A DNA stretch of 43,294 nucleotides from Planctomycetaceae bacterium (lineage in GTDB: Bacteria > Planctomycetota > Planctomycetia > Planctomycetales > Planctomycetaceae). Under the pieces are notes generated by a model. The model saw nothing but the letters and a program-made list of their open reading frames with translations, was not told the DNA's origin and searched no databases. A program made the translations under genes and the position numbers. Shown piece after piece: positions 33,695 through 42,980 of this stretch (position 1 is its first letter; each line of letters starts with the position of its first letter). Location of the stretch: assembly GCA_020426325.1 (NCBI GenBank), contig JAGQQG010000053.1:1-43294 (forward strand), given 5' to 3'.

Positions 33695-35650
33695 ATGACT
33701 CAGGAGGACTTCTTCGGGTTCCTCAGCCGTCCGTTTCAGGCCGCTCCTCAAGAGGGGCAGTTTGTGCCTCTGGAACCCATGAACAACGCAATCGAGCAAC
33801 TCGTCGCGGCGGCCCGTAAGGGAGATGGCATCGGCGTCCTGACAGCTATGGCCGGAGCTGGAAAGACGGTCGTCTGCTACGAATTGAAGTCACGCTTGAT
33901 TGATGAATTCGTGACGGTGCTCCTTCCCAGTTGTACATACCCGACACGCAGGTCCTTGTTGCAAGCCATCCTGTTCCAACTCGACGAAGACTTTTACGGT
34001 CTCACCGAACAGGAAGCACGGCTGAGATTGCTAAGCGTTGCACAAGCTTCCTTGTCGAACCGAGCGGGCATATTGCTCATCGTCGATGAAGCACATCAGC
34101 TGAGTCCGCGCCTGCTGGAGGAACTCCGCTGCCTGACAAACCATGTCGAAGACGGTCAGCCGCTCCTCCGAATCATTCTGAGTGGTCAACTCGCACTCGA
34201 GGAGCGACTGACACTCCCCGAACTCCAGGCTCTCAATTATCGCATCACTTGCCATACGACTCTGGAACCGCTGACCATCCACGAATCAGCAGCGTTCATT
34301 GACGGACGATTGTCGAACATGGGCCAGCAGGCGAAGAATCTGTTCACACAAGAATCGCTCGAGATCATCTGTCGAGTCAGCGATGGCAGTCCCCGATGCC
34401 TGAATCAGATCACGGACGCGTGCCTCACCTATGCGGCAGAAACCGAAACCATCCCTGTCACAGACAGCGTCGTGCGAACCGTCCTGCAGACGCTCAAGCA
34501 ACTTCCACTGCAGTGGAACGAGTCCGTCTGCGACCAAGTGCTGATGGCGGGCAGTCGTGATTTTTTCAACGAGCACTCTGCAGATGAAGAAATGGATGAC
34601 GCTTCATTGAGTGAGAATGAAGCTGACCAGGGAGCAATTGACGAGGTCTGCTCTCATTCGGATGCCGACTTCGCAGGCAGTCACGACGATCCCCTCTCTG
34701 ATCCGGACTGGATGCTGAATGTCACCTCGATTGAAGTCGGAGCAGATCAGCCTCAATCAACGAAGACTGATCAGCTGGAGTGTCAATCAGCCAGGATTAG
34801 AGATGAAGGAACTTTGGAGCAACAACCGGAAACTCAGCAGTCTCATGTGATCGAAATTGGTAGTGCGCATGATGCTTTGATCGCTGTAGATGAACAATCA
34901 GATTCGACTTATGTGGAAATTGATCGAAAAGCAATGAATTCACACATCGAGCTCCAGGAACTCACCGTTGATGACCCTTACGCGGCTCTTGATCGTCACT
35001 GCGAACGGCAGACGCAGGCGAGTTTGCGTGACGATCCATCCCTCATCGTTAACTGGAATCAGTGTGGCGCTCCGACAACAGAAAACGCCATTCACGAGCA
35101 GGCGAATGGCATTGCTGCCAATCCCGGGCACACCGTCGACGACCAGATCAGTCAGGCGATCGCCGAGTTCGAATCCCTGCCGACCAGTTCCCGCATCGGT
35201 CGGATGATCAAAGCCCTCTCAGATGTCGTGGCGAATGAACTCTCACGCGATCTGGGTCAACCGACGGGTCGTTCTCATTTCGGCCGCATCGTGCGTGAAT
35301 CCGACACGGGAGATGCTTCAACAATTTCCGAAGTCCAGACCTCATCAGGAAGCGTCAGCGAAACCGCCAAGTGGCGTGCGACGCCTGACCCGATGGCGTT
35401 TGACATCATCGAGCCTGAATCCCATGAGGAAGCACAAGCAGTTGAATCAGCTGCCGAGAAAGCGGACCTGGAAATTCTCCCCTGGGAGCACAGCGTCCGG
35501 ACCGCCGATGAAGTCCAACCGGCTGATCACTCGGAACGGATGGAAGAAGCAGAGAGTGTCACAACTCACGTGGATGATGCTCACCCCCCTGTGGAGCGGC
35601 CGTATGCCCGTCTGTTTTCACGTGTTCGCAGGAAGCGAACCTCGGCTTGA
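33695..35650 (+). CDS. ExeA/GspA-like AAA ATPase with long acidic tail
   Basis: A 651-residue protein. From the ATG at 33695 (GCAGGA seven bases upstream) the sequence begins FFGFLSRPF, the usual opening of ExeA-type ATPases, so two earlier in-frame starts are less likely. Walker A AGAGKT at 53-58 and Walker B LLIVDEAHQL (Asp131/Glu132) are intact; GQLALEERL and NQITDACLTYA are ExeA-like. ExeA assists secretin assembly in type II secretion; its peptidoglycan-binding domain and membrane span are not visible here. Residues ~300-630 are acidic, Ser/Gln rich and of no known family; the end is basic (SRVRRKRTSA). Confidence 0.85.
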   Translation: MTQEDFFGFLSRPFQAAPQEGQFVPLEPMNNAIEQLVAAARKGDGIGVLTAMAGAGKTVVCYELKSRLIDEFVTVLLPSCTYPTRRSLLQAILFQLDEDFYGLTEQEARLRLLSVAQASLSNRAGILLIVDEAHQLSPRLLEELRCLTNHVEDGQPLLRIILSGQLALEERLTLPELQALNYRITCHTTLEPLTIHESAAFIDGRLSNMGQQAKNLFTQESLEIICRVSDGSPRCLNQITDACLTYAAETETIPVTDSVVRTVLQTLKQLPLQWNESVCDQVLMAGSRDFFNEHSADEEMDDASLSENEADQGAIDEVCSHSDADFAGSHDDPLSDPDWMLNVTSIEVGADQPQSTKTDQLECQSARIRDEGTLEQQPETQQSHVIEIGSAHDALIAVDEQSDSTYVEIDRKAMNSHIELQELTVDDPYAALDRHCERQTQASLRDDPSLIVNWNQCGAPTTENAIHEQANGIAANPGHTVDDQISQAIAEFESLPTSSRIGRMIKALSDVVANELSRDLGQPTGRSHFGRIVRESDTGDASTISEVQTSSGSVSETAKWRATPDPMAFDIIEPESHEEAQAVESAAEKADLEILPWEHSVRTADEVQPADHSERMEEAESVTTHVDDAHPPVERPYARLFSRVRRKRTSA

Positions 35651-35700
35651 CCCAAGCGTGGCTTGACTTCATCGGCAGAGACTGACAAAAAGGGGAATCA

Positions 35701-35715
35701 GTCCGCCCTGCGGAC
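35701..35715 (+). terminator. Short GC-rich hairpin after the ExeA-like gene
   Basis: GTCCGC (35701-35706) and GCGGAC (35710-35715) make a 6-bp stem with loop CCT, 50 bases after the ExeA-like stop. No T-run follows, so it is only a weak terminator candidate. Confidence 0.3.
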
Positions 35716-35822
35716 GGTCGATTAGCCAGCCTGCGGCGCTCTCAGGATGGAGCACATTGCATCGAAGAACGTAAGGGAACTCGATCGTTCTTCAGTGACG
35801 ATAGACAGAAGGGTTGGCAGAG

Positions 35823-37796
35823 ATGTCTCGGATTGTGAAGATACAGCGTTCTCAGGGGCGGCTTTCTGAGCAGACCAGGCCCATGTCTGCGACTGAGGCG
35901 GCCGTCCTGGAAGCCCCGCACCGATTCACCCCAGCAGAAACCGCAGCATTGCAGCGAGGAGTCAACTGTTCGATGTATCGAGTCATGGGAGCCCATCCCG
36001 AACGGCGAGACGGAGTCGACGGCACACATTTCGCCGTCTGGGCTCCCAACGCCTCAGAAGTCAGTGTCATCTGTGATCGGAATGGATGGCAACACAACGG
36101 CTTTTATCTGTACGGCAGCAACGAAGGGATCTGGACCGGCTTCTATCCCGAGGTGAAGGTCGGTGAGACGTACAAGTACAGCCTGAAGACACGGTCCGGT
36201 GACATCATCCAAAAGACCGACCCGTATGGTTTTCGTTTTGAGCATCCGCCCAAGACGGCCTCCATCGTCTGCGATCTCTCGGGTTTGCAATGGCATGACG
36301 ACAAGTGGATGAACCGACGCGCCGAGACCGACTGGAGCGAACGACCAGTCTCTATCTACGAGGTTCATCTCGGTTCATGGAAGCGGCCCTGGGACAACCG
36401 CCCGTATCACACTTACGAAGAATTGGCGCAGGCACTGTGCGAATACTGCCATGAGATGGGCTTCACGCATCTACAGTTGATGCCCATCACTGAATATCCG
36501 TTTGACGGTTCATGGGGGTATCAGTCGACGGGCTACTTCGCGCCGACAAGTCGCTACGGCACTCCGCAGGATTTCCAGAAATTCGTGGACTATTGTCACC
36601 AGGAGGGAGTCGGCATCCTCATCGACTGGGTGCCGGCGCACTTCCCGACAGATGCTCACGGTCTCGGCAAGTTCGACGGGACCTCATGTTATGAGCACGA
36701 TGACCCGCGTCAGGGGTTTCACCCCGACTGGAACACGTACATCTTTAACTATGGACGAAATGAGGTCCGTAACTTCCTGCTTTCGTCCGCCCGATTCTGG
36801 TGCGACATCTATCACATCGACGGCATCCGGGTGGATGCTGTCGCTTCGATGCTCTATCTCGACTACTCCCGTGAGCATGGCCAATGGGTGCCCAACCGGT
36901 ACGGCGGCCGGGAGAATCTCGAAGCGATCCAGTTCCTCAAGGACCTCAACTCGTCGCTGCATGCAGAGTTCCCGGGCATCCTGACAATTGCTGAGGAGTC
37001 GACCGCCTGGGGAGGCGTGTCACGTCCGGTTTACGACGGTGGTCTTGGTTTCAGCATGAAGTGGGACATGGGATGGATGAACGATTCGCTGCGGTACATC
37101 CGACGCAATCCGATCTATCGCAAGCATCACCAGAACGAGCTGTCCTTCCGGATGATCTATGCGTTTACCGAGAACTTTGTGCTTCCGCTCTCGCATGACG
37201 AAGTCGTGCATGGCAAGGGATCGCTCATCGATCAGATGCCGGGAGACGACTGGCAAAAGTTTGCCAACCTGCGTGTCCTCTACGGATACCAGTACACGAC
37301 TCCGGGCAAGCCGCTGCTCTTCATGGGGGGCGAATTCGCTCAGTGGAGAGAGTGGAACCACGACAGCCAACTCGACTGGGAACTCGCTCAGTACGACCGG
37401 CACGACGGAATCCGACGATACATCGGCGACCTCAATCGCGTAACCCGTGAAACGCCCGCACTTCACGAACTGGACTTCAAACCGGAAGGCTTCAGTTGGG
37501 TGCAGGCGGACGACTGGCAGAACAGCATCTTCGCCTTCTGTCGGCATGGGAAGGACGACGATCTCGTGGTCGTGGTGCTGAACTTCACTCCTCAGTCTCG
37601 CGAGAACTACAAAGTTGGTGTGCCACGCGCGGGAGGGTATCGGGAGATTCTTAACAGTGATGCGACCATCTACGGAGGTGCGAACATCGGCAACGCGGGT
37701 CTCGTCGAGACCACTCCCGTGAAGATGCACGGACATCCGCAGAGCCTGGAACTCACGATTCCCCCGCTGGCGGTTATTGTCCTGCAGGCAGAGTGA
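35823..37796 (+). CDS. glgB: 1,4-alpha-glucan branching enzyme GlgB
   Basis: A 657-residue cytosolic enzyme that cuts alpha-1,4 chains and rejoins them as alpha-1,6 branches in glycogen. It has an N-terminal CBM48 domain ([15 protein letters not shown]) and a GH13 barrel. Catalytic positions are visible: Asp338 in [11 protein letters not shown] (nucleophile), the Glu pair 391-392 in AEEST (acid/base) and Asp459 in [12 protein letters not shown]. The long first N-domain of some GlgB proteins is absent, giving the shorter common form. The ATG at 35823 has AAGGG about nine bases upstream; a TTG at 35814 is in frame. It follows the ExeA-like gene by about 170 bases. Confidence 0.94.
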   Translation: MSRIVKIQRSQGRLSEQTRPMSATEAAVLEAPHRFTPAETAALQRGVNCSMYRVMGAHPERRDGVDGTHFAVWAPNASEVSVICDRNGWQHNGFYLYGSNEGIWTGFYPEVKVGETYKYSLKTRSGDIIQKTDPYGFRFEHPPKTASIVCDLSGLQWHDDKWMNRRAETDWSERPVSIYEVHLGSWKRPWDNRPYHTYEELAQALCEYCHEMGFTHLQLMPITEYPFDGSWGYQSTGYFAPTSRYGTPQDFQKFVDYCHQEGVGILIDWVPAHFPTDAHGLGKFDGTSCYEHDDPRQGFHPDWNTYIFNYGRNEVRNFLLSSARFWCDIYHIDGIRVDAVASMLYLDYSREHGQWVPNRYGGRENLEAIQFLKDLNSSLHAEFPGILTIAEESTAWGGVSRPVYDGGLGFSMKWDMGWMNDSLRYIRRNPIYRKHHQNELSFRMIYAFTENFVLPLSHDEVVHGKGSLIDQMPGDDWQKFANLRVLYGYQYTTPGKPLLFMGGEFAQWREWNHDSQLDWELAQYDRHDGIRRYIGDLNRVTRETPALHELDFKPEGFSWVQADDWQNSIFAFCRHGKDDDLVVVVLNFTPQSRENYKVGVPRAGGYREILNSDATIYGGANIGNAGLVETTPVKMHGHPQSLELTIPPLAVIVLQAE

Positions 37797-38010
37797 CCGA
37801 GGCTGACCCGCACGATCGTCACAACCCGATCGAAGTCCAGCATCACATCCCGTCTTTCCGACATCACCCTCAAGTGATTGAGGCCGTGCTCATCATTCGG
37901 CCGATTCCTGTGTGGCCAAAGCGGCTCTCACGTCGATGCAGATATTGGGAGGGTATTGATTTGCTCGGGACGGATGCCCGCATAGGGTCGAGTGCGGGGA
38001 GACGCCGTCG

Positions 38011-38718
38011 GTGCATCGCGATCAGAAAATCGGATTGTCCCTCGCCGTGCTGTTGATCGGCTTCGCGGGGGCATTCTGTTTTCGACATGAGCCCGTGGCA
38101 CATCTGCAATCGATTGCTCTCGACCACGCTGACGAGATTGATCTGCGGATCGAACACCTCCCGATTCGAGCCTACACCGAGAAAGAGGGGGTCTCCCTCC
38201 CCGGGGCGAGTTCGATCAAGGAACGGGACGTGGCAGTTGAGGGCTCCCTGTCCGATATCCTGATGGCTCCCCTTCCCCTAGCTGCTGAAGACCTGGACCA
38301 CATCGATTTGTTCGCTGGACCACCTGAGCCGCTGCGAGTTTACAGCCCTCCGCCGCCGCTTGTCAGACGTCGCACGATCTCGCCGCCAGCCGTTCAGATT
38401 CCTCAACCGTCGGGGCATTCGTCGAAACCGCCTCCGCTCGCCTCGCCAACCCCATCCGCTGATCAACGGGCCGCAAATGTCGAGAATTTAGAGTTGGACA
38501 GAGACTCTGCGCCGATGGAGTCAGCCCCTGCGATGACAACCTACGTCGTTCAACCGGGTGACACCCTCAGCGGGATCGCTCAGCGATACCTCGGCAGTAT
38601 GGTCCGCTACCAAGAATTGTTTGAAGCGAACCGCGACGTCCTTGCCAATCCGAATTCACTTCGGGCGGGTGTTGTTCTGCGTATTCCAGCAGATACATCC
38701 CACGACGACTCACACTGA
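38011..38718 (+). CDS. LysM-domain protein with single membrane anchor
   Basis: A 235-residue protein starting at a GTG (38011-38013) with GGGGAG about ten bases upstream. An N-terminal span (IGLSLAVLLIGFAGAFCF) anchors it; the middle is Pro-rich and low complexity (YSPPPPLVRR, SKPPPLASPTPS). The C-terminal LysM domain at about 177-226 (TYVVQPGDTLSGIAQRYLG ... LRAGVVLRIP) binds N-acetylglucosamine-containing glycans such as peptidoglycan. Its TGA abuts the stop of the convergent DUF5989 gene with no base between them. Confidence 0.85.
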   Translation: MHRDQKIGLSLAVLLIGFAGAFCFRHEPVAHLQSIALDHADEIDLRIEHLPIRAYTEKEGVSLPGASSIKERDVAVEGSLSDILMAPLPLAAEDLDHIDLFAGPPEPLRVYSPPPPLVRRRTISPPAVQIPQPSGHSSKPPPLASPTPSADQRAANVENLELDRDSAPMESAPAMTTYVVQPGDTLSGIAQRYLGSMVRYQELFEANRDVLANPNSLRAGVVLRIPADTSHDDSH

Positions 38719-38937
38719 TCAGAAGATTGTGTAAATGAAGGGGGTTGCCCCGGTGGCGCTCAGTGCAATCAGAATGCCAATCAGGGCCAGCACAACCACA
38801 ATCGGGACCATCCACCAGGCTTTGTTCTCGATGATGAACATCCACAACTCGCTCGCCAGAGACAACTGCTGTTCGTCAGCCATCTCCTGAAACTGGTTTG
38901 GTGACGAATTGGCGGTTGAGTTTTCGATTTCACTCAC
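38719..38937 (-). CDS. DUF5989-family small membrane protein (SxtK-like)
   Basis: A 72-residue protein. The GTG at 38935-38937 is chosen because AAGGA stands seven bases before it; a longer start upstream overlaps the previous gene. The C-terminal half is a single span with the family pattern LWMFIIENKAWWMVPIVVV, a Trp/Lys-rich turn before the membrane, ending GATPFIYTIF. I recognise this as DUF5989, which commonly accompanies carbamoyltransferases and SxtJ proteins; in the saxitoxin cluster the corresponding trio is sxtI, sxtJ, sxtK. It is the last gene of the three-gene unit, 28 bases after SxtJ. Confidence 0.75.
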   Translation of the reverse strand: MSEIENSTANSSPNQFQEMADEQQLSLASELWMFIIENKAWWMVPIVVVLALIGILIALSATGATPFIYTIF

Positions 38938-38965
38938 AGTGGAGTCCTTACGATTCTGTCTCGGC

Positions 38966-39373
38966 TTATGACTGCCGGAAATAACTGGCTGGATCACGGG
39001 CAGGAGGCTTCGCTTGCCAGTACGACTTTGTCTCCCGATTCAGCTTCAATTGTAATGCGTCACGCCTCCTCAGTCGAAAGAACAATCCGATCGGCAGGAA
39101 AACCGTCAGAAAAATCAGCAACAGTGCCGCTTCACCCATGACGATCCCGATCGGTGCGGTAAGCAGCGACAGTCCGACAAACAACGGTTTGACGAACTTC
39201 GGACGCGTCAGTGCCGTGACGGCGATCGCTCCACTGACCACCGCGATCCAGCCCAGCGTTGTTCGCTCTGCTCCCCACCACCAGCCAAGCAGCGGGAGGA
39301 CGAACAAGCACACGACTCCAAATTGACGCAGCTGTCGATCGGTCGGATCTCTGTTGATTTCAATAAGTGGCAT
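38966..39373 (-). CDS. SxtJ-family membrane protein
   Basis: A 135-residue membrane protein from the ATG at 39371-39373, 13 bases after the carbamoyltransferase stop. Three to four hydrophobic segments are visible (FGVVCLFVLPLLGWWWG, LGWIAVVSGAIAVTALT, and a pair in IGIVMGEAALLLIFLTVFLP IGLFF). The opening IEINRDPTDRQLRQFG and the ending RDALQLKLNRETKSYW ... SYFRQ fit the SxtJ family. Its biochemical role is unknown; the constant linkage with carbamoyltransferases suggests it holds or assists that enzyme at the membrane (inference). Confidence 0.78.
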   Translation of the reverse strand: MPLIEINRDPTDRQLRQFGVVCLFVLPLLGWWWGAERTTLGWIAVVSGAIAVTALTRPKFVKPLFVGLSLLTAPIGIVMGEAALLLIFLTVFLPIGLFFRLRRRDALQLKLNRETKSYWQAKPPARDPASYFRQS

Positions 39374-39386
39374 CGATCGTTGTCCG

Positions 39387-41228
39387 TCAGTCCAGTTGAA
39401 AGTCAGCCAGATAGGCCTCACGCTCTGCCTCAGTCAATTGCACCGGCTGTTGCTCCTTCAGCAGAATCTGTCGGCCCAACACAAGCACATCCATGTCCGT
39501 GTTGAGAAAACAACGGTACGCATCTTCCGGTGTGCAAACGATTGGCTCACTTCGCACGTTCAAGCTGGTGTTGATCAACACAGGGCAACCCGACTTCTCG
39601 TAAAACCGAGACATCAGTTGATGGAGCAATGGATTGCGTTCTTCATCAACGGTTTGCACGCGAGCCGAGTTGTCGACGTGTGTAATGGCAGGCACGGTTG
39701 AACGAGCGTAATGAAGCCTCGCCAAGCCACTCGCCCGATCATAGTGCTCGCCCAGCTTATACAACTTGTCAGCCGCAACCGGTGCAACGAGAAGCATGTA
39801 CGGACTGTCCTCACTTGGCCGCATCTCGAAGTAATCGCTGACATGGTCCTTGAGAACAATCGGTGCGAACGGGCGAAACGACTCCCGGAACTTGATCTTC
39901 AGATTCATGACCGACTGCATCTTCTGACTGCGGGCGTCACCAAGGATGCTACGATCGCCGAGTGCCCGGGGACCAAACTCCATCCGTCCCTGAAACCATC
40001 CAATGACCTTCTCCTCCGCGATCAGGTCTCCTACTCGATCACACACTTCTTCGTCTGACTCACAAGTCTCGTAGACGGCCTTCCGGTCCTTGAGCACTTG
40101 TTGAATTTTCGCTTCATCAAACATCGGGCCGAGTAGCGAACCGCGCTGAGTATCTCGACCGGAAGGAGTTCGCGGGTAATCAAGGAGTTGATGCCAGATG
40201 AACAGGGCCGTTCCTAATGCCCCCCCTGCATCGCCAGCTGCCGGTTGAATCCAGAGATTCTCGAACGGCCCTTCCCGCAGGACGCGGCCATTAGCCACGC
40301 AGTTGAGGGCCACACCCCCAGCCAGGACGAGATTCTTCATCCCCGTTTTGTGGTGGGCATGCCGTGCCATCCGCAGCATGACCTCTTCCGTCACAGCCTG
40401 CACCGAGGCTGCCAGGTCCATCTCACGTTGGGTGATCTCACTCTCCGGTTTTCGAGGCGGCCCCTCGAACAACTCGTGAAAGGCGGCTGATGTCATCGTC
40501 AGTCCCTGACAGTAGTTGAAGTACCGCATATCCATGCGGAATGAACCATCATCTTTGATATCAATCAGGTGATCGAGAATACGCTCCTTGTAAACAGGCT
40601 CTCCATACGGAGCGAGGCCCATCAGCTTGTACTCGCCGCTGTTCACACGAAAGCCGCAATAGTACGTGAAGGCCGAATACAGCAGGCCCAGCGAATGCGG
40701 GAAGCGAATTTCCTCCGCGAGTTCGATGCGATTGCCCCGCCCCACCCCCAGACAGGTTGTCGACCATTCGCCGACACCGTCCAGCGTGAGAATGGCCGCT
40801 TCGTCGAATGGTGACGGGAAGAAGGCACTCGCTGCGTGCGACTCATGATGATCGGTGAAGACAATCCGCCGTCGGTACTTTCCCCCCAGTCCTCGACGGA
40901 TTTCTTTCGGCAGATGGAGTTTCTGCTTGAGCCACACCGGCAGCGCCTGACGAAACGACAGATAACCCGCCGGCACATAGGCCAGGTAGGTCTGCAACAG
41001 GCGTTCAAACTTCACCAGCGGTTTCTCGTAAAAGCCGACGTAGTCCAACTGATCGGGAGAGAGCCCCGCCTCACTCAGGCAATAGTCGACCGCCTGCTGA
41101 GGAAACGAGTCATCGTGCTTCTTCCGCGTGAACCGTTCTTCCTGAGCAGCCGCAACGATCTCACCATCAACGACCAACGCAGCCGCTGAGTCATGATAAA
41201 ACGCCGAGATGCCGAGGATACTTGTCAT
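39387..41228 (-). CDS. Carbamoyltransferase, NodU/CmcH (SxtI/TobZ) family
   Basis: A 613-residue enzyme that makes carbamoyl adenylate from carbamoyl phosphate and ATP and transfers the carbamoyl group to a hydroxyl. The N-terminal Kae1-like domain has ISAFYHDSAAAL (His12), EERFTRKKHD, the metal-binding DHHESHA at 126-132 and LDGVGEWST; the C-terminal carbamoyltransferase domain has WFQGRMEFGPRALGDRS. Length is normal for the family. The acceptor cannot be deduced from the sequence; no polyketide, aminoglycoside or other biosynthesis genes lie beside it, so an envelope glycan or lipid is a possibility. It heads the unit with SxtJ and DUF5989. Confidence 0.92.
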   Translation of the reverse strand: MTSILGISAFYHDSAAALVVDGEIVAAAQEERFTRKKHDDSFPQQAVDYCLSEAGLSPDQLDYVGFYEKPLVKFERLLQTYLAYVPAGYLSFRQALPVWLKQKLHLPKEIRRGLGGKYRRRIVFTDHHESHAASAFFPSPFDEAAILTLDGVGEWSTTCLGVGRGNRIELAEEIRFPHSLGLLYSAFTYYCGFRVNSGEYKLMGLAPYGEPVYKERILDHLIDIKDDGSFRMDMRYFNYCQGLTMTSAAFHELFEGPPRKPESEITQREMDLAASVQAVTEEVMLRMARHAHHKTGMKNLVLAGGVALNCVANGRVLREGPFENLWIQPAAGDAGGALGTALFIWHQLLDYPRTPSGRDTQRGSLLGPMFDEAKIQQVLKDRKAVYETCESDEEVCDRVGDLIAEEKVIGWFQGRMEFGPRALGDRSILGDARSQKMQSVMNLKIKFRESFRPFAPIVLKDHVSDYFEMRPSEDSPYMLLVAPVAADKLYKLGEHYDRASGLARLHYARSTVPAITHVDNSARVQTVDEERNPLLHQLMSRFYEKSGCPVLINTSLNVRSEPIVCTPEDAYRCFLNTDMDVLVLGRQILLKEQQPVQLTEAEREAYLADFQLD

Positions 41229-41668
41229 GAAAGCCGTTCAGCGACACAGATACAAGCAGCTGAATCACAGCTAGTCCGAACTCTCCAGAGATGACCGTGT
41301 CTGGGGACAATGATTTTTCAGTTGAGATTGAATGGCAGCCGATCTTCGGTGGATGCCAACTGTATCGAAACCCGAATCCCCCCGCCATCTGCTGAAGCAT
41401 CCGTGAGGGCGAAGCTCCTGGTGAGCCGTAAGTGCAATCGCCAACCCTCTGTTGAAACGGGACCACGGAAATCTTCACCCGCAAGCGACGGGCTGCGACA
41501 AGTCGCGACTCGGCAGGAGCCTCGCCCTCCCAGGAATTGAGATTGTCTGGATGGACAACCCTTTTGCCCTGTTGAGGTCTTGCGGGGCTGCCGGTAAAAC
41601 GGGGACAGGGATCGAAACCAACTTCTGGCTTCTTTTCACCCATTCATCTCCACTGAGACGAGTCCATT
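41229..41668. other. Intergenic region holding an inverted-repeat element
   Basis: About 440 bases between the carbamoyltransferase start (minus) and the YjbQ start (plus). The promoters of both must lie here. The central part is taken up by the inverted-repeat element listed next; an open frame across it on the minus strand is a by-product of the repeat and not called. Confidence 0.5.
41405..41529. repeat. Non-autonomous inverted-repeat (REP-like) element
   Basis: Two 23-base arms at 41405-41427 and 41507-41529 are inverted repeats with 19 of 23 positions matching; the shared part reads CAGGAGC(C/T)TCGCCCTC in the right arm. Between them, CCCG (41478-41481) and CGGG (41489-41492) enclose CAAGCGA. 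No transposase is encoded inside. From memory, similar GGC-GAGGCTCC and CCCGCAAGCGACGGGCT strings are scattered in planctomycete genomes, but copy number cannot be checked here. Confidence 0.6.
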
Positions 41669-42091
<423 letters not shown>

Positions 42092-42218
42092 GCATCAAAC
42101 CAATCAGCACAATCCACGACCACGCATCGTACTCCACTCCACTACGGGTCGGGCGCGGATTTAACGGACCAGCTGGCCGAATAAGGTATCAAAAACGAGG
42201 TTCTACCGGTGCGATAGT

Positions 42219-42980
42219 ATGATTGATGCTGATCACTTGGGGACGCTCCTGTTACCTTTCGGTTTCAACATCGCGTACATTGAATCCGATGTCACAACAG
42301 TGGTCTACATCCGTCGAAATGAACTCGGGATCTTTGAAAGGCTTGTTGTCCTAAGAGGGACGAAAAGGTCTAAACCGCCTGTAGAGATCATTTCTGCTGG
42401 TGTTGAGTGCTCGATTGTCCCTGGCCGTACAGCCTTAAAGGGATTGTGCATCCAGAAGCATCTCATGGTTCTCAGCGAAGAACAACAAGGATGGTCAGAG
42501 ATCCGGACGGACGACCAAGTTCGACACTGGCAATCAGCCTTTGTGGCGATCGCTCCAGAAGCCGTCAGAGAATACGCAAGCGAAGTTGGACCAGAACTAC
42601 TCGATAAGACAGCCGCAGCCCGAATTGCGGTGAGCAAGTACCTGAGGAAACTGACTCCCCTCTCAGCTGAATCGATCAACGCAGAAAACGTTCATGGCGT
42701 TCTGGAGAAACTTTTCCCAGATGCCACAGAAGAGCACATCGAGAGCATGAACAAGGTCATGAAATATCCGATGATCATGATCGAAGATGGAAAATCGCTC
42801 TATGAAACGGTGGTCTTGGCAATCGTCAGATTCTGTGATGAGGTTGAGTCGCAGAGGAATTGGTTGGATATGCATCCAATCGCGGGACGTGATCGCGAGC
42901 TCATGGTAAGGATTCAACTCATGGCGAGCCTATTGGCACCAGAGGTAGGTTGGCCGCTACGAAACGGCTTCGTTCTCTGA
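42219..42980 (+). CDS. Hypothetical protein, no family recognised
   Basis: A 253-residue cytosolic protein with no signal peptide or membrane span. The N-terminal ~110 residues look like an alpha/beta domain (LGTLLLPFGFNIAYIESD, VVYIRRNELGIFERLVVL), the remainder is mostly helical and charged (LDKTAAARIAVSKYLRKL, VHGVLEKLFPDATEEHIES). Codon use is a little more AT-rich than neighbours, which may hint at recent acquisition. It begins with ATG at 42219, 127 bases after the YjbQ gene, with no strong ribosome binding site. I cannot assign a function. Confidence 0.6.
   Translation: MIDADHLGTLLLPFGFNIAYIESDVTTVVYIRRNELGIFERLVVLRGTKRSKPPVEIISAGVECSIVPGRTALKGLCIQKHLMVLSEEQQGWSEIRTDDQVRHWQSAFVAIAPEAVREYASEVGPELLDKTAAARIAVSKYLRKLTPLSAESINAENVHGVLEKLFPDATEEHIESMNKVMKYPMIMIEDGKSLYETVVLAIVRFCDEVESQRNWLDMHPIAGRDRELMVRIQLMASLLAPEVGWPLRNGFVL

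Noticed and set aside
41191-41643. Minus-strand open frame across the inverted-repeat element
   Set aside because: Its peptide carries EGEAPAES and SPGASPS stretches that come from the repeat arms read in frame; it also overlaps the carbamoyltransferase start.
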